From NCBI GenBank assembly GCA_051871515.1, contig JBJECY010000098.1:1-32519 (forward strand): a DNA stretch of 32,519 bases, read 5' to 3'. Positions 22,893 through 31,026 of this stretch are shown here, piece after piece. The stretch is from SFTJ01 sp051871515. GTDB taxonomy: Bacteria > Bacteroidota > Bacteroidia > Bacteroidales > Muribaculaceae. A model generated the notes under the pieces. The model made no database searches. It was not told the origin of the DNA and worked only from the letters and a program-made list of their open reading frames with translations. The position numbers were made by a program, and so were the translations under genes. Positions within the stretch are counted from its first letter, which is position 1. Each line of letters begins with the position of its first letter.

Positions 22893-23549
22893 CCGCAGAT
22901 TGGCGCGCGCGTATGCCACGCGATAGCGCTCAAAGTGCCACCATTCACGCCGGTAGGTCTTAAATCCGGCTTGCGTCATTGCTTGGCGCAGCAATTGCCT
23001 GTTTTTGAGAGCTTCTTTGCTGATGATGCCTTGTTTAACCAGTTGAGCCTCGTTGGTGATGTGCGAAGCTGTACTGAAGGTGTCGAATGGAGTGCCCATA
23101 TCAAGTGGAGTGCCGTTGAGGGCAAGCCCCACATCAACAGCCACGCCAAAATTGTGGCATCCGCCTTTTTGCGGACGTGCCACATATTGCTCGTTGGGAG
23201 TGCCTTTCACCACATCCCACATGGTGCGTTGCACACTTTGCGGACGAGCTGCGTCGTAGATGATTATTGAATAGCCGGGGTTGATTTTTTGCAGCGCTTG
23301 TTGCGCCTTTTGCAGTGCCTTTGCGGCATCGCGGTGCAGATAGGCGCGTTGCAGCGTGCCATACATGTTCTTGCCCACAAAATTATTGGTTGAGGCATAA
23401 CGCAGGTCAACAATCAACGTGGGTTCAAGCTGTTTCACATCAACCATACCATATTTCGCCATCAAGGCATCGTAGTTGGGTTGCGATGCATGCAATAGGG
23501 CGGAAAACGCCACCATCAGAGCCAGGGTGATTGTCAGTCGTGGGTTCAT
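22878..23549 (-). CDS. VanX-like D-alanyl-D-alanine dipeptidase (M15D), secreted
   Basis: The start at 23549 is chosen because its ATG overlaps the TGA of the upstream gene (ATGA) and begins a proper signal peptide (MNPRLTITLALMVAFSALLHAS). The longer open frame would add 14 unlikely residues. The 223-aa product has the M15D zinc site: Arg102 in YDAARP, His132 and Asp139 in CHNFGVAVD, and Glu202 and His205 in EWWHFE. VanX enzymes cleave D-Ala-D-Ala. In this chromosomal, exported form without vanA/H/R/S neighbours it is more likely a peptidoglycan-fragment or nutrient dipeptidase than a vancomycin-resistance factor. It is translationally coupled to the membrane-protein gene before it and followed by the GH92 gene. 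Confidence 0.9.
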   Translation of the reverse strand: MNPRLTITLALMVAFSALLHASQPNYDALMAKYGMVDVKQLEPTLIVDLRYASTNNFVGKNMYGTLQRAYLHRDAAKALQKAQQALQKINPGYSIIIYDAARPQSVQRTMWDVVKGTPNEQYVARPQKGGCHNFGVAVDVGLALNGTPLDMGTPFDTFSTASHITNEAQLVKQGIISKEALKNRQLLRQAMTQAGFKTYRREWWHFERYRVAYARANLRLLDF

Positions 23550-24058
23550 TGGTCGATGGCGGTGATTATCTTGGTGTTGTTGCCGCGCCAAGGCAGCGGA
23601 GCAAGATATTCTTTGTAACGCAGACGCATGCGCTTGCCTGTGTTTTGCGAACGCATGAGCACAAGCGAGAGCGAATCGTTGTCAATCGAGAAATGGAAAT
23701 CGTCAGTCTTACGCATGATGCTATCAGTGATAAATTGTTCTGACACCATACTGCCTTCGTAGGTTTTGAAAAGTAATCCGGTGCATTTCACTGTCATCAG
23801 TCGCCCGGTGACTTGAGCTTCGTGCACTACCGGGTGATAGAACACCCACCACAGCACCAACATTGCCACAAGCACTGTGCCGCCAATTATTGCCAATGTG
23901 ATGTCGCGGTAGTGGTCGCGCGGATTCACCACCACCAGTTCGTCGAGTTCACGGTCTTCGCGTTGCTCGGGCGTTTCCTCTTGTTGAACTTCTTCCTCGG
24001 GCGCTTCTTCGTTGTCGTAGTAGTCGTATTGCAGATTCTCTTTTTTGTCTTGTGCCAT
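23546..24058 (-). CDS. Single-pass membrane protein of unknown function
   Basis: The 170-aa product has a very acidic, disordered-looking cytoplasmic N-terminus (Glu/Asp/Gln-rich, residues 5-42), one transmembrane helix (about 54-75, ending LVLWWVFYHP), and a mainly beta-rich C-terminal region (about 80-170) with VTGRLMTVKCTGLLFKTYEGSMV and FSIDNDSLSLVLMRSQNTGKRMRLRYKEYLAPLPWRG. I recognise it as a conserved Bacteroidales type but cannot give a function. Its stop overlaps the VanX-like start, and it lies 61 bp after the flippase-like gene, so the three are likely co-expressed. Confidence 0.78.
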   Translation of the reverse strand: MAQDKKENLQYDYYDNEEAPEEEVQQEETPEQREDRELDELVVVNPRDHYRDITLAIIGGTVLVAMLVLWWVFYHPVVHEAQVTGRLMTVKCTGLLFKTYEGSMVSEQFITDSIMRKTDDFHFSIDNDSLSLVLMRSQNTGKRMRLRYKEYLAPLPWRGNNTKIITAIDQ

Positions 24059-24119
24059 TTTTCAATACTCTTTTGATATTTATACTATTTTATTAATCCT
24101 TATGCTGTTATAGAGGTGA

Positions 24120-25163
24120 TTAAAGTTGCATGCGGTCGCTTTGCGTCAGCACAATTCTTTCTCCTGATGCAATCTTGCGGCGGTCAATCTCCATCGATAC
24201 ATAGGCGTAGATGCCCAGCACAATGAGCAACAGTGTTTGTATGCCCCACACTAGCATGGCAAAGCCCGATGCGTTGGGGTCGAGGTTATCGACGTTGAAT
24301 GTGCCAATGCCGTAGATTGAGAGTCCCAAGATGATTGCCATGTGCCAAGCTCCCAGTCCGCCGTTGGTGGGCACACCCATGCCAATGCTGCTAAGCACAA
24401 AGAGCACAAGCACCGGCACCACGCCCAAGTCGCTGGTGAAGCTGAACGCGAAAGTGGCGAAATAGAGTTGCAGATAGTAGCAACCCCATATACAGAAGGT
24501 GTAGAACACAAACATCCATTTGCCTTGCATCTTGCCAATGGCGGCAAACCCGTTCCACAGGTTAAGCACCATGGTGCGTATCTTCAACACCAGAGCATTT
24601 TGCGTTTTGCTGGCAAAGAGCCACACTATCAGGGCTGCCATTACGGCTAATGCTACCCACATCCACACGTTGGTCACCATTCCCATAACCATTGCTTTGG
24701 TGCTCTCGCCCAAGCGGTCGTAGATGGCATCTTTGGCAAGCACCACCGCAGCTAAGGTGATGAGCAGCACGGTGACGGTGTCGGTCATGCGGTCGGCAAC
24801 CATCGAGCCAACCACCTTGGTGAACGAGGCTTTCTCGCGGTTGGCAATGTAGCCGCAACGCCACACCTCACCGGCTCGCGGAAACACCAGATTCACGGCA
24901 TAGGTGCCGAAGATTGAGTTTACCAGTGCGCTCAGCGGTGCTTCAATGCCAATGGCGCGCAGTTGAAGACGCCATCGCATGGCGCGAAACACGTGGCTCA
25001 GGGTGGAAATCACCACCACAATGCCAAACCACCAGAAGTTGGCGGCTTTCATCACGTCATTCATTGCGTTGATGTCAACGTTGTCGAGCAACAGCCAAAT
25101 CAGCGCCACGCCTATTATCACCGGCAGGCCATATTTCAATAAGCTTTTCAATATCTTTTTCAT
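24120..25163 (-). CDS. Flippase-like integral membrane protein (LPG_synthase_TM / UPF0104 family)
   Basis: From the ATG at 25163 the product is 347 aa (MKKILKSLLKYGLP...). The longer frame starting at 25205 adds 14 residues of low-complexity sequence and is less likely; the AT-rich stretch before 25163 looks like a normal Bacteroidetes start. The protein has about eight membrane helices and matches the flippase-like membrane half of MprF: SHVFRAMRWRLQLRAIGI near 50, FGTYAVNLVFPRAGEVWRCGYIAN near 80-103, SMVADRMTDTVTVLLI near 117, and GVPTNGGLGAWHMAIILGL near 260. Lone copies often lack the lysyl-transferase domain, as here, so lipid or polymer transport across the inner membrane is the likely role; substrate unknown. 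It heads a minus-strand run with its own -7 box. Confidence 0.87.
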   Translation of the reverse strand: MKKILKSLLKYGLPVIIGVALIWLLLDNVDINAMNDVMKAANFWWFGIVVVISTLSHVFRAMRWRLQLRAIGIEAPLSALVNSIFGTYAVNLVFPRAGEVWRCGYIANREKASFTKVVGSMVADRMTDTVTVLLITLAAVVLAKDAIYDRLGESTKAMVMGMVTNVWMWVALAVMAALIVWLFASKTQNALVLKIRTMVLNLWNGFAAIGKMQGKWMFVFYTFCIWGCYYLQLYFATFAFSFTSDLGVVPVLVLFVLSSIGMGVPTNGGLGAWHMAIILGLSIYGIGTFNVDNLDPNASGFAMLVWGIQTLLLIVLGIYAYVSMEIDRRKIASGERIVLTQSDRMQL

Positions 25164-25300
25164 CGCTTTAGTTTTGTTGGTTGGGGTTTTTGCGTAATTC
25201 ATCAATTAAGCGTTGCATCGTGTGAGGTGGGAGGGTGCATCCCTTTCTCCGGCGCGCACACGGTTTTTGGCAAAAGATTTTCGCAATTGTGCAAGTTGCA

Positions 25301-25326
25301 TTATCTTTGCATAGGTGCAAAGATAA
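25301..25326. promoter_or_regulatory. Mirror-image divergent -7 boxes (11-bp palindrome)
   Basis: TTATCTTTGCA (25301-25311) and its exact reverse complement TGCAAAGATAA (25316-25326) flank a 4-bp centre. Each arm contains TATCTTTG: on the plus strand at 25302-25309 toward rsmA, and on the minus strand at 25325-25318 toward the flippase-like gene. No clear TTTG lies at the right distance for either, so -33 elements are weak. The two start sites would fall inside each other's -7 box. Confidence 0.6.
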
Positions 25327-25410
25327 GCCTTTTTTATGGTATTTATGTTTATTATAAGCCATTTTTTGTGAGGCAGCAGCAATAAAACATAGCAACAAAC
25401 AATCCAATAT

Positions 25411-26196
25411 ATGCAGCAAGTAAAAGCAAAAAAAGCCCTCGGGCAACATTTTCTCACCGACCTCTCAATTGCACAGCGCATAGCTTCGACCCTCGATGAC
25501 TATAAAGGCATGCCGGTGCTTGAGATTGGTCCGGGAATGGGTGTGCTCACGCAGTATCTCATGCAGAATGGCCATCAGCTAAAGGTGGTGGAGCTTGACG
25601 GAGAGTCGGTTGACTATCTCAACGTCAATTTCCCGCAATTGCAGGGCAACATCATAGCCGATGATTTTCTGCAACTCAATCTGCACGACATCTATGGCGA
25701 CAATGAGTTTTGCGTGATTGGCAATTACCCTTACAACATATCGTCGCAGATATTCTTTAAGGTGCTCGATTATAAGAATCAGGTGCGTTGTTGCAGCGGT
25801 ATGTTGCAGCGCGAGGTGGCTCAGCGACTTGCCGCACCTCCGGGGTCAAAGGTCTATGGCATCCTCTCGGTGCTATTGCAGGCGTGGTACGATATTGAAT
25901 ATCTCTTCACCGTTGATGAGAACGTGTTCAATCCGCCTCCAAAGGTGAAGTCGGGCGTGATACGCATGGTGCGCAACCAGGTCACTGACCTCGGTTGCAA
26001 CGAGCGGCTGTTTAAGACCGTGGTGAAAACCAGCTTTGGGCAACGCCGCAAGATGCTGCGCGGCTCGCTCAAAGGGATGCTACCTAAGGGATGCAGCCTG
26101 CTGCAAGACCCATTCATGGCAAAACGCCCCGAGCAGCTCTCGGTTGAGGATTTTGTGAAACTCACCAACCTGATTGAGGAAGCCAACGCCAAGTGA
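25411..26196 (+). CDS. rsmA: 16S rRNA dimethyladenosine transferase RsmA/KsgA
   Basis: The enzyme dimethylates A1518 and A1519 of 16S rRNA with S-adenosylmethionine during late 30S assembly. The 261-aa product has the expected landmarks: KKALGQHFL (7-15), the SAM-binding motif VLEIGPGMGVLTQYL (36-50), ELDG (61-64), DDFLQL (84-89), and the catalytic NYPYNISS (105-112, the N-L/Y-P-Y form of motif IV), then PPKVKSGVIRM and SFGQRRKMLRGSLK. The start is the first ATG, next to the conserved KKALGQHFL. It is divergent from the flippase-like gene with overlapping -7 boxes, and convergent with cysS. Confidence 0.96.
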   Translation: MQQVKAKKALGQHFLTDLSIAQRIASTLDDYKGMPVLEIGPGMGVLTQYLMQNGHQLKVVELDGESVDYLNVNFPQLQGNIIADDFLQLNLHDIYGDNEFCVIGNYPYNISSQIFFKVLDYKNQVRCCSGMLQREVAQRLAAPPGSKVYGILSVLLQAWYDIEYLFTVDENVFNPPPKVKSGVIRMVRNQVTDLGCNERLFKTVVKTSFGQRRKMLRGSLKGMLPKGCSLLQDPFMAKRPEQLSVEDFVKLTNLIEEANAK

Positions 26197-26273
26197 GGCG
26201 CAAAATGGCCCCCCTCTTGCAATCTTACTGAGATTTAGCCTGTGTTGTGGCTAAAAGGCACATTTGCCGTCAA

Positions 26274-26315
26274 TAAAGATAAAAGCCGCTGTCACTCGTT
26301 GGGGTGGCAGCGGCT
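26274..26315 (-). terminator. Terminator after cysS
   Basis: AGCCGCTGTCAC (26284-26295) pairs with GTGGCAGCGGCT (26304-26315) with one G-T pair. On the minus strand the stem runs into TTTTATCTTT, so it should end the cysS transcript. No T-run follows on the plus strand. Confidence 0.75.
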
Positions 26316-26344
26316 GTTGTATGGTCGCAATTTGGTGGTTGGGG

Positions 26345-27823
26345 TTATTTCACTTTCCACTCAAATCCGTCTTTGGTGTCTTTAACGTCAAACCCAATTT
26401 CGTTCATTCGGTTGCGAATGAGGTCGCTTGTTGCCCAGTCTTTGTTGACTTTGGCTTGCTTGCGTATGTTCAGCAGCAGGTCAATGGCATCTTCATAGGG
26501 TTTCAGGTTCACGCCCGAGCTGCCGTCGGCCTCGTTGCGCACGCCAAGGATGTCAAACAAGAATGTCTTGAAAAGCTCTACAAGGCTGTTGATGTCGTCT
26601 TGCGTGAGTGTGGCGTGACCGTCGTTCACCTGATTGATGATGCGGCAAGCGTCAAAGAGCGTTGCAATCACGGTTGGGGTGTTGAGGTCGTCGTTCATGG
26701 CGTCGTAGCAGCGTTGCTTCAGCCCAGAGATGTCAACCGACGATTTGTCGGCGGCTTTCAGGTCGGCAAGTCGGCGCCATCCGTCCATCATACGTTCATA
26801 AGCCTTCTCTGCGGCTTGCAGGGCATCGTTTGAGAAGTCCACGGTGCCGCGGTAGTGAGCTTGCAGAATGAAGAAACGTATGGTCATAGGCTTGTAGGCC
26901 TGCTCAAGCTTATCGTGGTTGCCGGTGAAGAACTGTTCAAGCGTGATGAAGTTGCCAAGCGATTTGCCCATTTTCTGCCCATTGATGGTAATCATGTTGT
27001 TGTGCATCCAATAGTGCACGGCATCGTGACCGCAATAAGCCACCGATTGGGCTATCTCACATTCGTGGTGTGGGAACATGAGGTCCATGCCTCCGCCGTG
27101 AATGTCAAATTCTTCGCCTAAATATTTGGTGCCCATTGTTGAGCACTCCAAGTGCCAGCCGGGGAAACCGTCGCTCCAAGGCGATGGCCAACGCATGATG
27201 TGCTCGGGCGCAGCCTTCTTCCACAATGCAAAGTCGGCAGGGTTGTGCTTCTCGTTTTGCCCGTCGAGTGCGCGGGTGGTGTTGAGCAGTTCTTCAACAT
27301 TGCGGCCCGAGAGCTTGCCGTAGCGGTGGTCTTGGTTGTATTTCACCACGTCGAAATATACGTTGCCGTCGCTGACGTAGGCGTAGCCCGAATCGAGGAT
27401 TTTTTTCACATATTCAATCTGCTCAATGATGTGCCCGCTGGCGTGTGGCTCAATGCTTGGCGGCAGCACGTTGAGTGCCTCCATGGCTTTGTGATAGCGC
27501 AACAGATAGAATTGCACCACTTCCATTGGCTCAAGCTGCTCAATGCGTGCTTTCTTTGCTATTTTGTCCTCGCCGTCGTCAGCATCGTGCTCAAGGTGGC
27601 CCACGTCAGTGATGTTGCGCACATATCGCACCTTGTAACCCAGGTGGGTGAGGTAGCGAAAGAGCACATCGAAGGTGATGGCAGGGCGGGCATGGCCCAG
27701 GTGTGGGTCGCCATACACGGTTGGACCGCACACATACATGCCCACGCGCCCGGGGTGGATGGGCTTGAATGTCATCTTTGTGCGTGTGAGCGTATTGTAG
27801 ATGAATAGGGTGTTGTCAGTCAT
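26345..27823 (-). CDS. cysS: Cysteinyl-tRNA synthetase
   Basis: This class I synthetase charges tRNA-Cys with cysteine. The 492-aa product is of normal length. It shows the zinc-binding Cys32 in MYVCGPTVYGDPHLGHAR with the HIGH-type HLGH (41-44), further zinc ligands in WHLECSTMG and FPHHECEIAQS, the GGGMDL motif, and the KMSKS-type KMGKS near residues 284-288, followed by the DALR-type helical region and C-terminal anticodon-binding part. The last 40 residues (IRKQAKVNKDWATSDLIRNRMNEIGFDVKDTKDGFEWK) are typical. It is last in a minus-strand series; the preceding DUF3467 gene ends 80 bp upstream and no clear promoter lies between them. Confidence 0.97.
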   Translation of the reverse strand: MTDNTLFIYNTLTRTKMTFKPIHPGRVGMYVCGPTVYGDPHLGHARPAITFDVLFRYLTHLGYKVRYVRNITDVGHLEHDADDGEDKIAKKARIEQLEPMEVVQFYLLRYHKAMEALNVLPPSIEPHASGHIIEQIEYVKKILDSGYAYVSDGNVYFDVVKYNQDHRYGKLSGRNVEELLNTTRALDGQNEKHNPADFALWKKAAPEHIMRWPSPWSDGFPGWHLECSTMGTKYLGEEFDIHGGGMDLMFPHHECEIAQSVAYCGHDAVHYWMHNNMITINGQKMGKSLGNFITLEQFFTGNHDKLEQAYKPMTIRFFILQAHYRGTVDFSNDALQAAEKAYERMMDGWRRLADLKAADKSSVDISGLKQRCYDAMNDDLNTPTVIATLFDACRIINQVNDGHATLTQDDINSLVELFKTFLFDILGVRNEADGSSGVNLKPYEDAIDLLLNIRKQAKVNKDWATSDLIRNRMNEIGFDVKDTKDGFEWKVK

Positions 27824-27903
27824 AATTTCGTTTACTTGTTTGTGTAGATGATAAACTGTTGAGTTTGCGCCAGTGGCTTGCCTCTCTCCCCAAAAGGGAT
27901 GTG

Positions 27904-28212
27904 TCAGGCTTGTCCGTTCGGCCCCAGGAAGGTGATTTGCTCGTTGGGGTCTATTGGGCGGCGCATGCGTATTTCGCCAAAGGTTGACTCATATTTGCGC
28001 ACGTTTTCTTGCAGCGCCAAGAGCAGTTGTTTGGCATTTTCGGGGGTCATGATAATGCGGCTTTGCACCTTGGCTTGCGGCGTTTGCGGTGCCATGCATA
28101 TCATGTCGATGAAAAACTCGTTGGGCCCATGCGAAATGATGGCTAAGTTGGCATATTTGCCTTGTGCCACTTCAGGGGTAAGTTCAATTTTAATTTCTTT
28201 CTTTTCGTTCAT
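27904..28212 (-). CDS. DUF3467 family protein
   Basis: The 102-aa product has no signal peptide or membrane segment. It matches DUF3467: IKIELTPEVAQGKYANLAIISHGPNEFFIDMICMAP (about 8-43), then the SRIIMTPENAKQLLLALQENVRKYESTFG helix (about 51-79) and the end GEIRM. The pattern (asparagine in YANLA, SHGPNEFFIDM, MTPENAK) is strongly conserved in Bacteroidetes and some archaea. The function is unknown to me; by size it may be a small cytoplasmic dimer. It is 47 bp after the NigD-like gene and 80 bp before cysS, all on the same strand. Confidence 0.9.
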   Translation of the reverse strand: MNEKKEIKIELTPEVAQGKYANLAIISHGPNEFFIDMICMAPQTPQAKVQSRIIMTPENAKQLLLALQENVRKYESTFGEIRMRRPIDPNEQITFLGPNGQA

Positions 28213-28259
28213 ATTGTTGTTGTTTTTTGTTTTTTTCTTTGTTTGTTTGGTGTGTTATG

Positions 28260-28934
28260 CTAAGGCTGCTTGCCAAAGGTGTAGCTGTGCACGTTGGGGA
28301 ACACGCAATCGTTGAGGTGCACCCTGATGGCTTTGCACGTTGACTTCTGCCATGCTGCACCCACATAGGTCGATACGTAGAATTGCTGCCAATGCAGGGG
28401 CTGTGCGCCAAAGGTGTTATGCACAAGGTAGCACTCCACGGTGTCGGCGTTCCAAGTGGCTTTGTCCATGAGCAGATAAAGCCATCGCGACTTGCCGGTG
28501 TATTCCACCTCGCCGTGCAGGTTCAGATAGTTGCCAGTGCGCCATATACTCGCCAAGCGTATTTGCTCGCTTGCCATGGTGTCGATGCGCTCTTTTGAGG
28601 CGTATCGCAACGAGTCAGAGATGATGCGCGTGATGCGGTTGAGCTTGATGGTTTGCGGCGACTGCGTGCCGGTGGCAGGCAGATAGTAGCTGAGCAGCAC
28701 ACGGGTGCCGCGGCTTAAGTTGGGGTCAACGCTTATGGCTCCTTGATAGTCAATCTCTTGTGCATCGAGGCGCGGCACATAGGTGAAATATGCCATGCCT
28801 TGGCTGTAGTTTTTGTAAGTTACCACGTCATATCGCCAGAGGTCCTGAGCCAAAGGCTCATCGTCGCTGTTGCAGGCGCTTAATGCGACTGCAAGCAGTG
28901 CTGCGGTGAGCAATATGGTGGTTAATCGGGTCAT
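28260..28934 (-). CDS. NigD-like surface lipoprotein
   Basis: The 224-aa product has a lipoprotein signal ending LSAC with lipidation expected at Cys21, followed by NSDDEP; acidic residues right after the cysteine resemble the lipoprotein export signal that sends Bacteroidetes lipoproteins to the cell surface. The rest matches the NigD-like family: LWRYDVVTYKNYSQGMAYFTYVPRL, then GTRVLLSYYLP, ITRIISDSLRYA and the C-terminal beta-domain ending in RVHLNDCVFPNVHSYTFGKQ. NigD proteins are widespread in Bacteroides, some beside bacteriocin-like genes, but their role is not settled. It lies between the LolD-like ATPase (42 bp) and DUF3467 (47 bp). A second NigD-like lipoprotein is at 31194. Confidence 0.84.
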   Translation of the reverse strand: MTRLTTILLTAALLAVALSACNSDDEPLAQDLWRYDVVTYKNYSQGMAYFTYVPRLDAQEIDYQGAISVDPNLSRGTRVLLSYYLPATGTQSPQTIKLNRITRIISDSLRYASKERIDTMASEQIRLASIWRTGNYLNLHGEVEYTGKSRWLYLLMDKATWNADTVECYLVHNTFGAQPLHWQQFYVSTYVGAAWQKSTCKAIRVHLNDCVFPNVHSYTFGKQP

Positions 28935-28976
28935 TGCTGCGTGGTAAGTTATTTTGTTGTTAGTTGATTGTTTGCA

Positions 28977-29660
28977 TTAAATGGCGTTTGTGGGGTCGCT
29001 TGCCACATAGTTGGCTATGGCACCGTCGCGCATGTGCAGCACGCGGTCGGCTTGTTTGGCAAGCTGCTCATCGTGAGTGACAATCACAAAAGTCTGGTTG
29101 ATTTCGTTGCGAAGCTTGAAAAACAGCTCGTGCAGCTCGCGTTTATTCTGCGAGTCGAGGCTGCCCGAAGGCTCGTCGGCAAGAATCACGCTTGGCTTGT
29201 TGATGAGGGCTCGTGCCACAGCCACGCGCTGGCTCTCGCCGCCCGATAGTTGGGCGGGTTTGTGGTTGAGGCGTTCTTCCAGCCCCATGAATTGCAGCAG
29301 GTCGGCGGCTCGCGCATAAGCTTCTTTTTGCTTGGTGCCGCCAAAGAGTGCCGGCAACGCCACGTTCTCGAGGGCGGTGAACTCGGGGAGCAGTTGATGA
29401 AACTGAAACACAAAGCCAATGTTGCGGTTGCGAAAGTGCGCCAGCTCACGCCCTTTCATACGCAGCACGTCAACGCCGTTGTAGGTGATGGTGCCGCTGT
29501 CGGGGCGGTCGAGGGTGCCAATCATTTGCAGCAGAGTGGTTTTGCCGGCACCGCTGGGGCCAACTATCGACACCACTTCGCCTTGATGAATGTCAACGCA
29601 CACATCGCGCAGCACATGTAGCGAACCGTAGCTTTTGTTGATGTTTCTGATTTCTATCAT
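28977..29660 (-). CDS. LolD/MacB-type ABC transporter ATP-binding protein
   Basis: From the ATG at 29660 (MIEIRNINKSYG) the product is 227 aa; the longer open frame from 29693 has an atypical N-terminus. All ABC-ATPase motifs are present: Walker A GPSGAGKT (34-41), Q-loop Gln86, signature LSGGE (138-142), Walker B VILADEP (158-164), D-loop SLD and switch His196. The LALFGG-type middle and QRVAVARAL helix are those of the LolD/MacB/FtsE group, which power lipoprotein release or small-molecule export; lolCE-like permease genes are not in this window. Its promoter appears to lie in the 160-bp gap upstream. It precedes a NigD-like lipoprotein gene, so a link to lipoprotein sorting is suggestive but unproven. 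Confidence 0.9.
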   Translation of the reverse strand: MIEIRNINKSYGSLHVLRDVCVDIHQGEVVSIVGPSGAGKTTLLQMIGTLDRPDSGTITYNGVDVLRMKGRELAHFRNRNIGFVFQFHQLLPEFTALENVALPALFGGTKQKEAYARAADLLQFMGLEERLNHKPAQLSGGESQRVAVARALINKPSVILADEPSGSLDSQNKRELHELFFKLRNEINQTFVIVTHDEQLAKQADRVLHMRDGAIANYVASDPTNAI

Positions 29661-29769
29661 ATTGCTGGTTTTTCTCACTCTTTTCAGTATCAATAAATAA
29701 ACGCAAAGGGCTGTGATGCCCGGGTGCGTCGTGCGACCTGTTGCTCAGGCTGACGCTGTGCCCAAAATG

Positions 29770-29800
29770 CGAAGTTACAACATTTATCTTAATCACGCAA
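29770..29800 (-). promoter_or_regulatory. Candidate promoter for the LolD-like gene
   Basis: On the minus strand TTG (29800-29798), a 20-bp spacer and TAACTTCG (29777-29770), one mismatch to TAnnTTTG. It lies about 110 bp before the LolD-like ATG. Confidence 0.45.
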
Positions 29801-29820
29801 GCCCCGCAGCCGGGTGTCGC

Positions 29821-30935
29821 TCACAGCGAGGCAAGGCTCGAACGGTGCTTCATAAGCTCTTGGGCGTGGCGATAGTCGTTGGGCGAGCCAATGTCAATCC
29901 ATGTGCCCTCAATGGGGAAGTGTGTCACCCGTCCGCCTTGCTTAATCATTGCATCCATAAAGTGTGTGGCGTCGAAGTATTCTCCGCGAGGGATAATGTC
30001 GAGCCATTTGCGCTTTATGAGGTAGATGCCGGCGTTGGCATAATAGTTATAGGTGGGTTTCTCTTCCACGTCGAGCACTTGGTTGCCTTGCAGCACAAAG
30101 ATGCCGTAGGGCACTGATACCATGTAGGGCACGCTTGCCACGGTCATGTCGGCATCATCGTTGATGTGCGCCAGATAAAAGTCCTCAAAGCAAATGCTGG
30201 TGAGCAAGTCGCTGTTCATGAGCAAGATGGTGTTGTTGTGAAACTCCTTAATGAGCGTGAGGCTGCCAATGGTGCCCATGCGGTAAGGCTCTTTCACACA
30301 TTGCACCTGCACTCCTGCCACGGGCTGTGCAAAATGCTCCTCTATTTTCTCGGCGAGATAGTTGGTGGTGACGGTGATGTGATTCACGCCGTTGCGCGCC
30401 AACGCTGCCACGTTATAGTCGATGATGCAGCGGTCGCCAATCTTCAGCAGCGGTTTGGGCGTGTCGAGGGTGAGCGGTCGCAGCCGTTCGCCCTTGCCGC
30501 CAGCCATCAGCACGGCATCGATGGGCAGCAACGAGCGCAGTTGGTTCAGGTTGTAGATGTTCACAATCTTGCCTTGCTCGTTGATGTGCGGCACCAGCGT
30601 GATGCGCTTGCTGCGCAGCTCTTTCACGTCGGTCACCTTCACCTCGGGTCCGCGGAACGCCACGCATGGGTGGTGCATCACATGCCTCACCTCGTCGCTG
30701 AGCTGATGCCCGGCAATGAGGCTGCGGCGAATGTCGCCGTCGGTGAGGGTTCCGGTGATTTGTNNNNNNNNNNGCTGCGGGGGATGTCGCCATCGGTGAG
30801 CGAGCCCAGCAACGAGCCGTCGTCGTCGGTCACAAACAGCGTCATGGCAGTACCCGGCAACCGGTTGAGCCGGTTGAGCGCCTCAAGCACGGTTGAGCGC
30901 TGAGGGATGGTGTAATCGGTTATATTGATGTTCAT
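29821..30935 (-). CDS. CBS-domain sugar-1-phosphate nucleotidyltransferase, split by an assembly gap
   Basis: The minus-strand gene begins at 30935 with a CBS domain (MNINITDYTIPQRSTVLEAL...), is broken by ten N (30764-30773), and continues with the rest of the CBS pair and a nucleotidyltransferase domain: AVLMAGGKGERLRPLT...PKPLL, the sugar-binding MNSDLLTSICF region, VEEKPTYNYYANAGIYLI and PIEGTWIDIGSPNDYRHA. This matches CBS-fused NTP-transferases such as PtmE, which makes GDP-glucosamine in legionaminic-acid synthesis; other sugar-1-P substrates are equally possible, and no nonulosonate genes are here. The frame as given is broken, but removing the 53 bases 30721-30773 joins both halves in frame into 353 aa, the expected size. 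The break is therefore very likely an assembly artefact, not a pseudogene. Confidence 0.85.
30721..30800. other. Scaffold gap with duplicated flanks
   Basis: Ten N at 30764-30773. The 27 bp before it (30721-30747) and the 27 bp after it (30774-30800) match at 24 of 27 positions and both encode LTDGDI-x-RS of the CBS domain (Arg on one side, Pro on the other). The two contig ends overlap in gene position and come from slightly different alleles or error-bearing ends, so the true gene likely has one copy. Confidence 0.85.
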
Positions 30936-30961
30936 AGTTTCTTATGCAATAAAATGTTTGC

Positions 30962-31006
30962 CGGGCAGCAACAATGCGGCATCACAAACCCCTTGCTGCT
31001 TGCCCG
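30962..31006 (-). promoter_or_regulatory. Stem-loop in the leader of the nucleotidyltransferase gene
   Basis: CGGGCAGCAA (30962-30971) pairs with TTGCTGC (30993-30999) and GCCCG (31002-31006) with a small bulge, leaving a loop of about 21 bases. It lies between the promoter at 31027-31057 and the ATG at 30935 and so would form at the 5' end of the RNA. I cannot match it to a known riboswitch. Confidence 0.45.
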
Positions 31007-31026
31007 AATTTGTCTTTTTTCTTATG

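Noticed and set aside
22878..23549. Vancomycin-resistance gene
   Set aside because: The protein is VanX-like, but it is exported, lies among envelope genes and has no vanR/S/H/A neighbours, so a resistance role is not supported.
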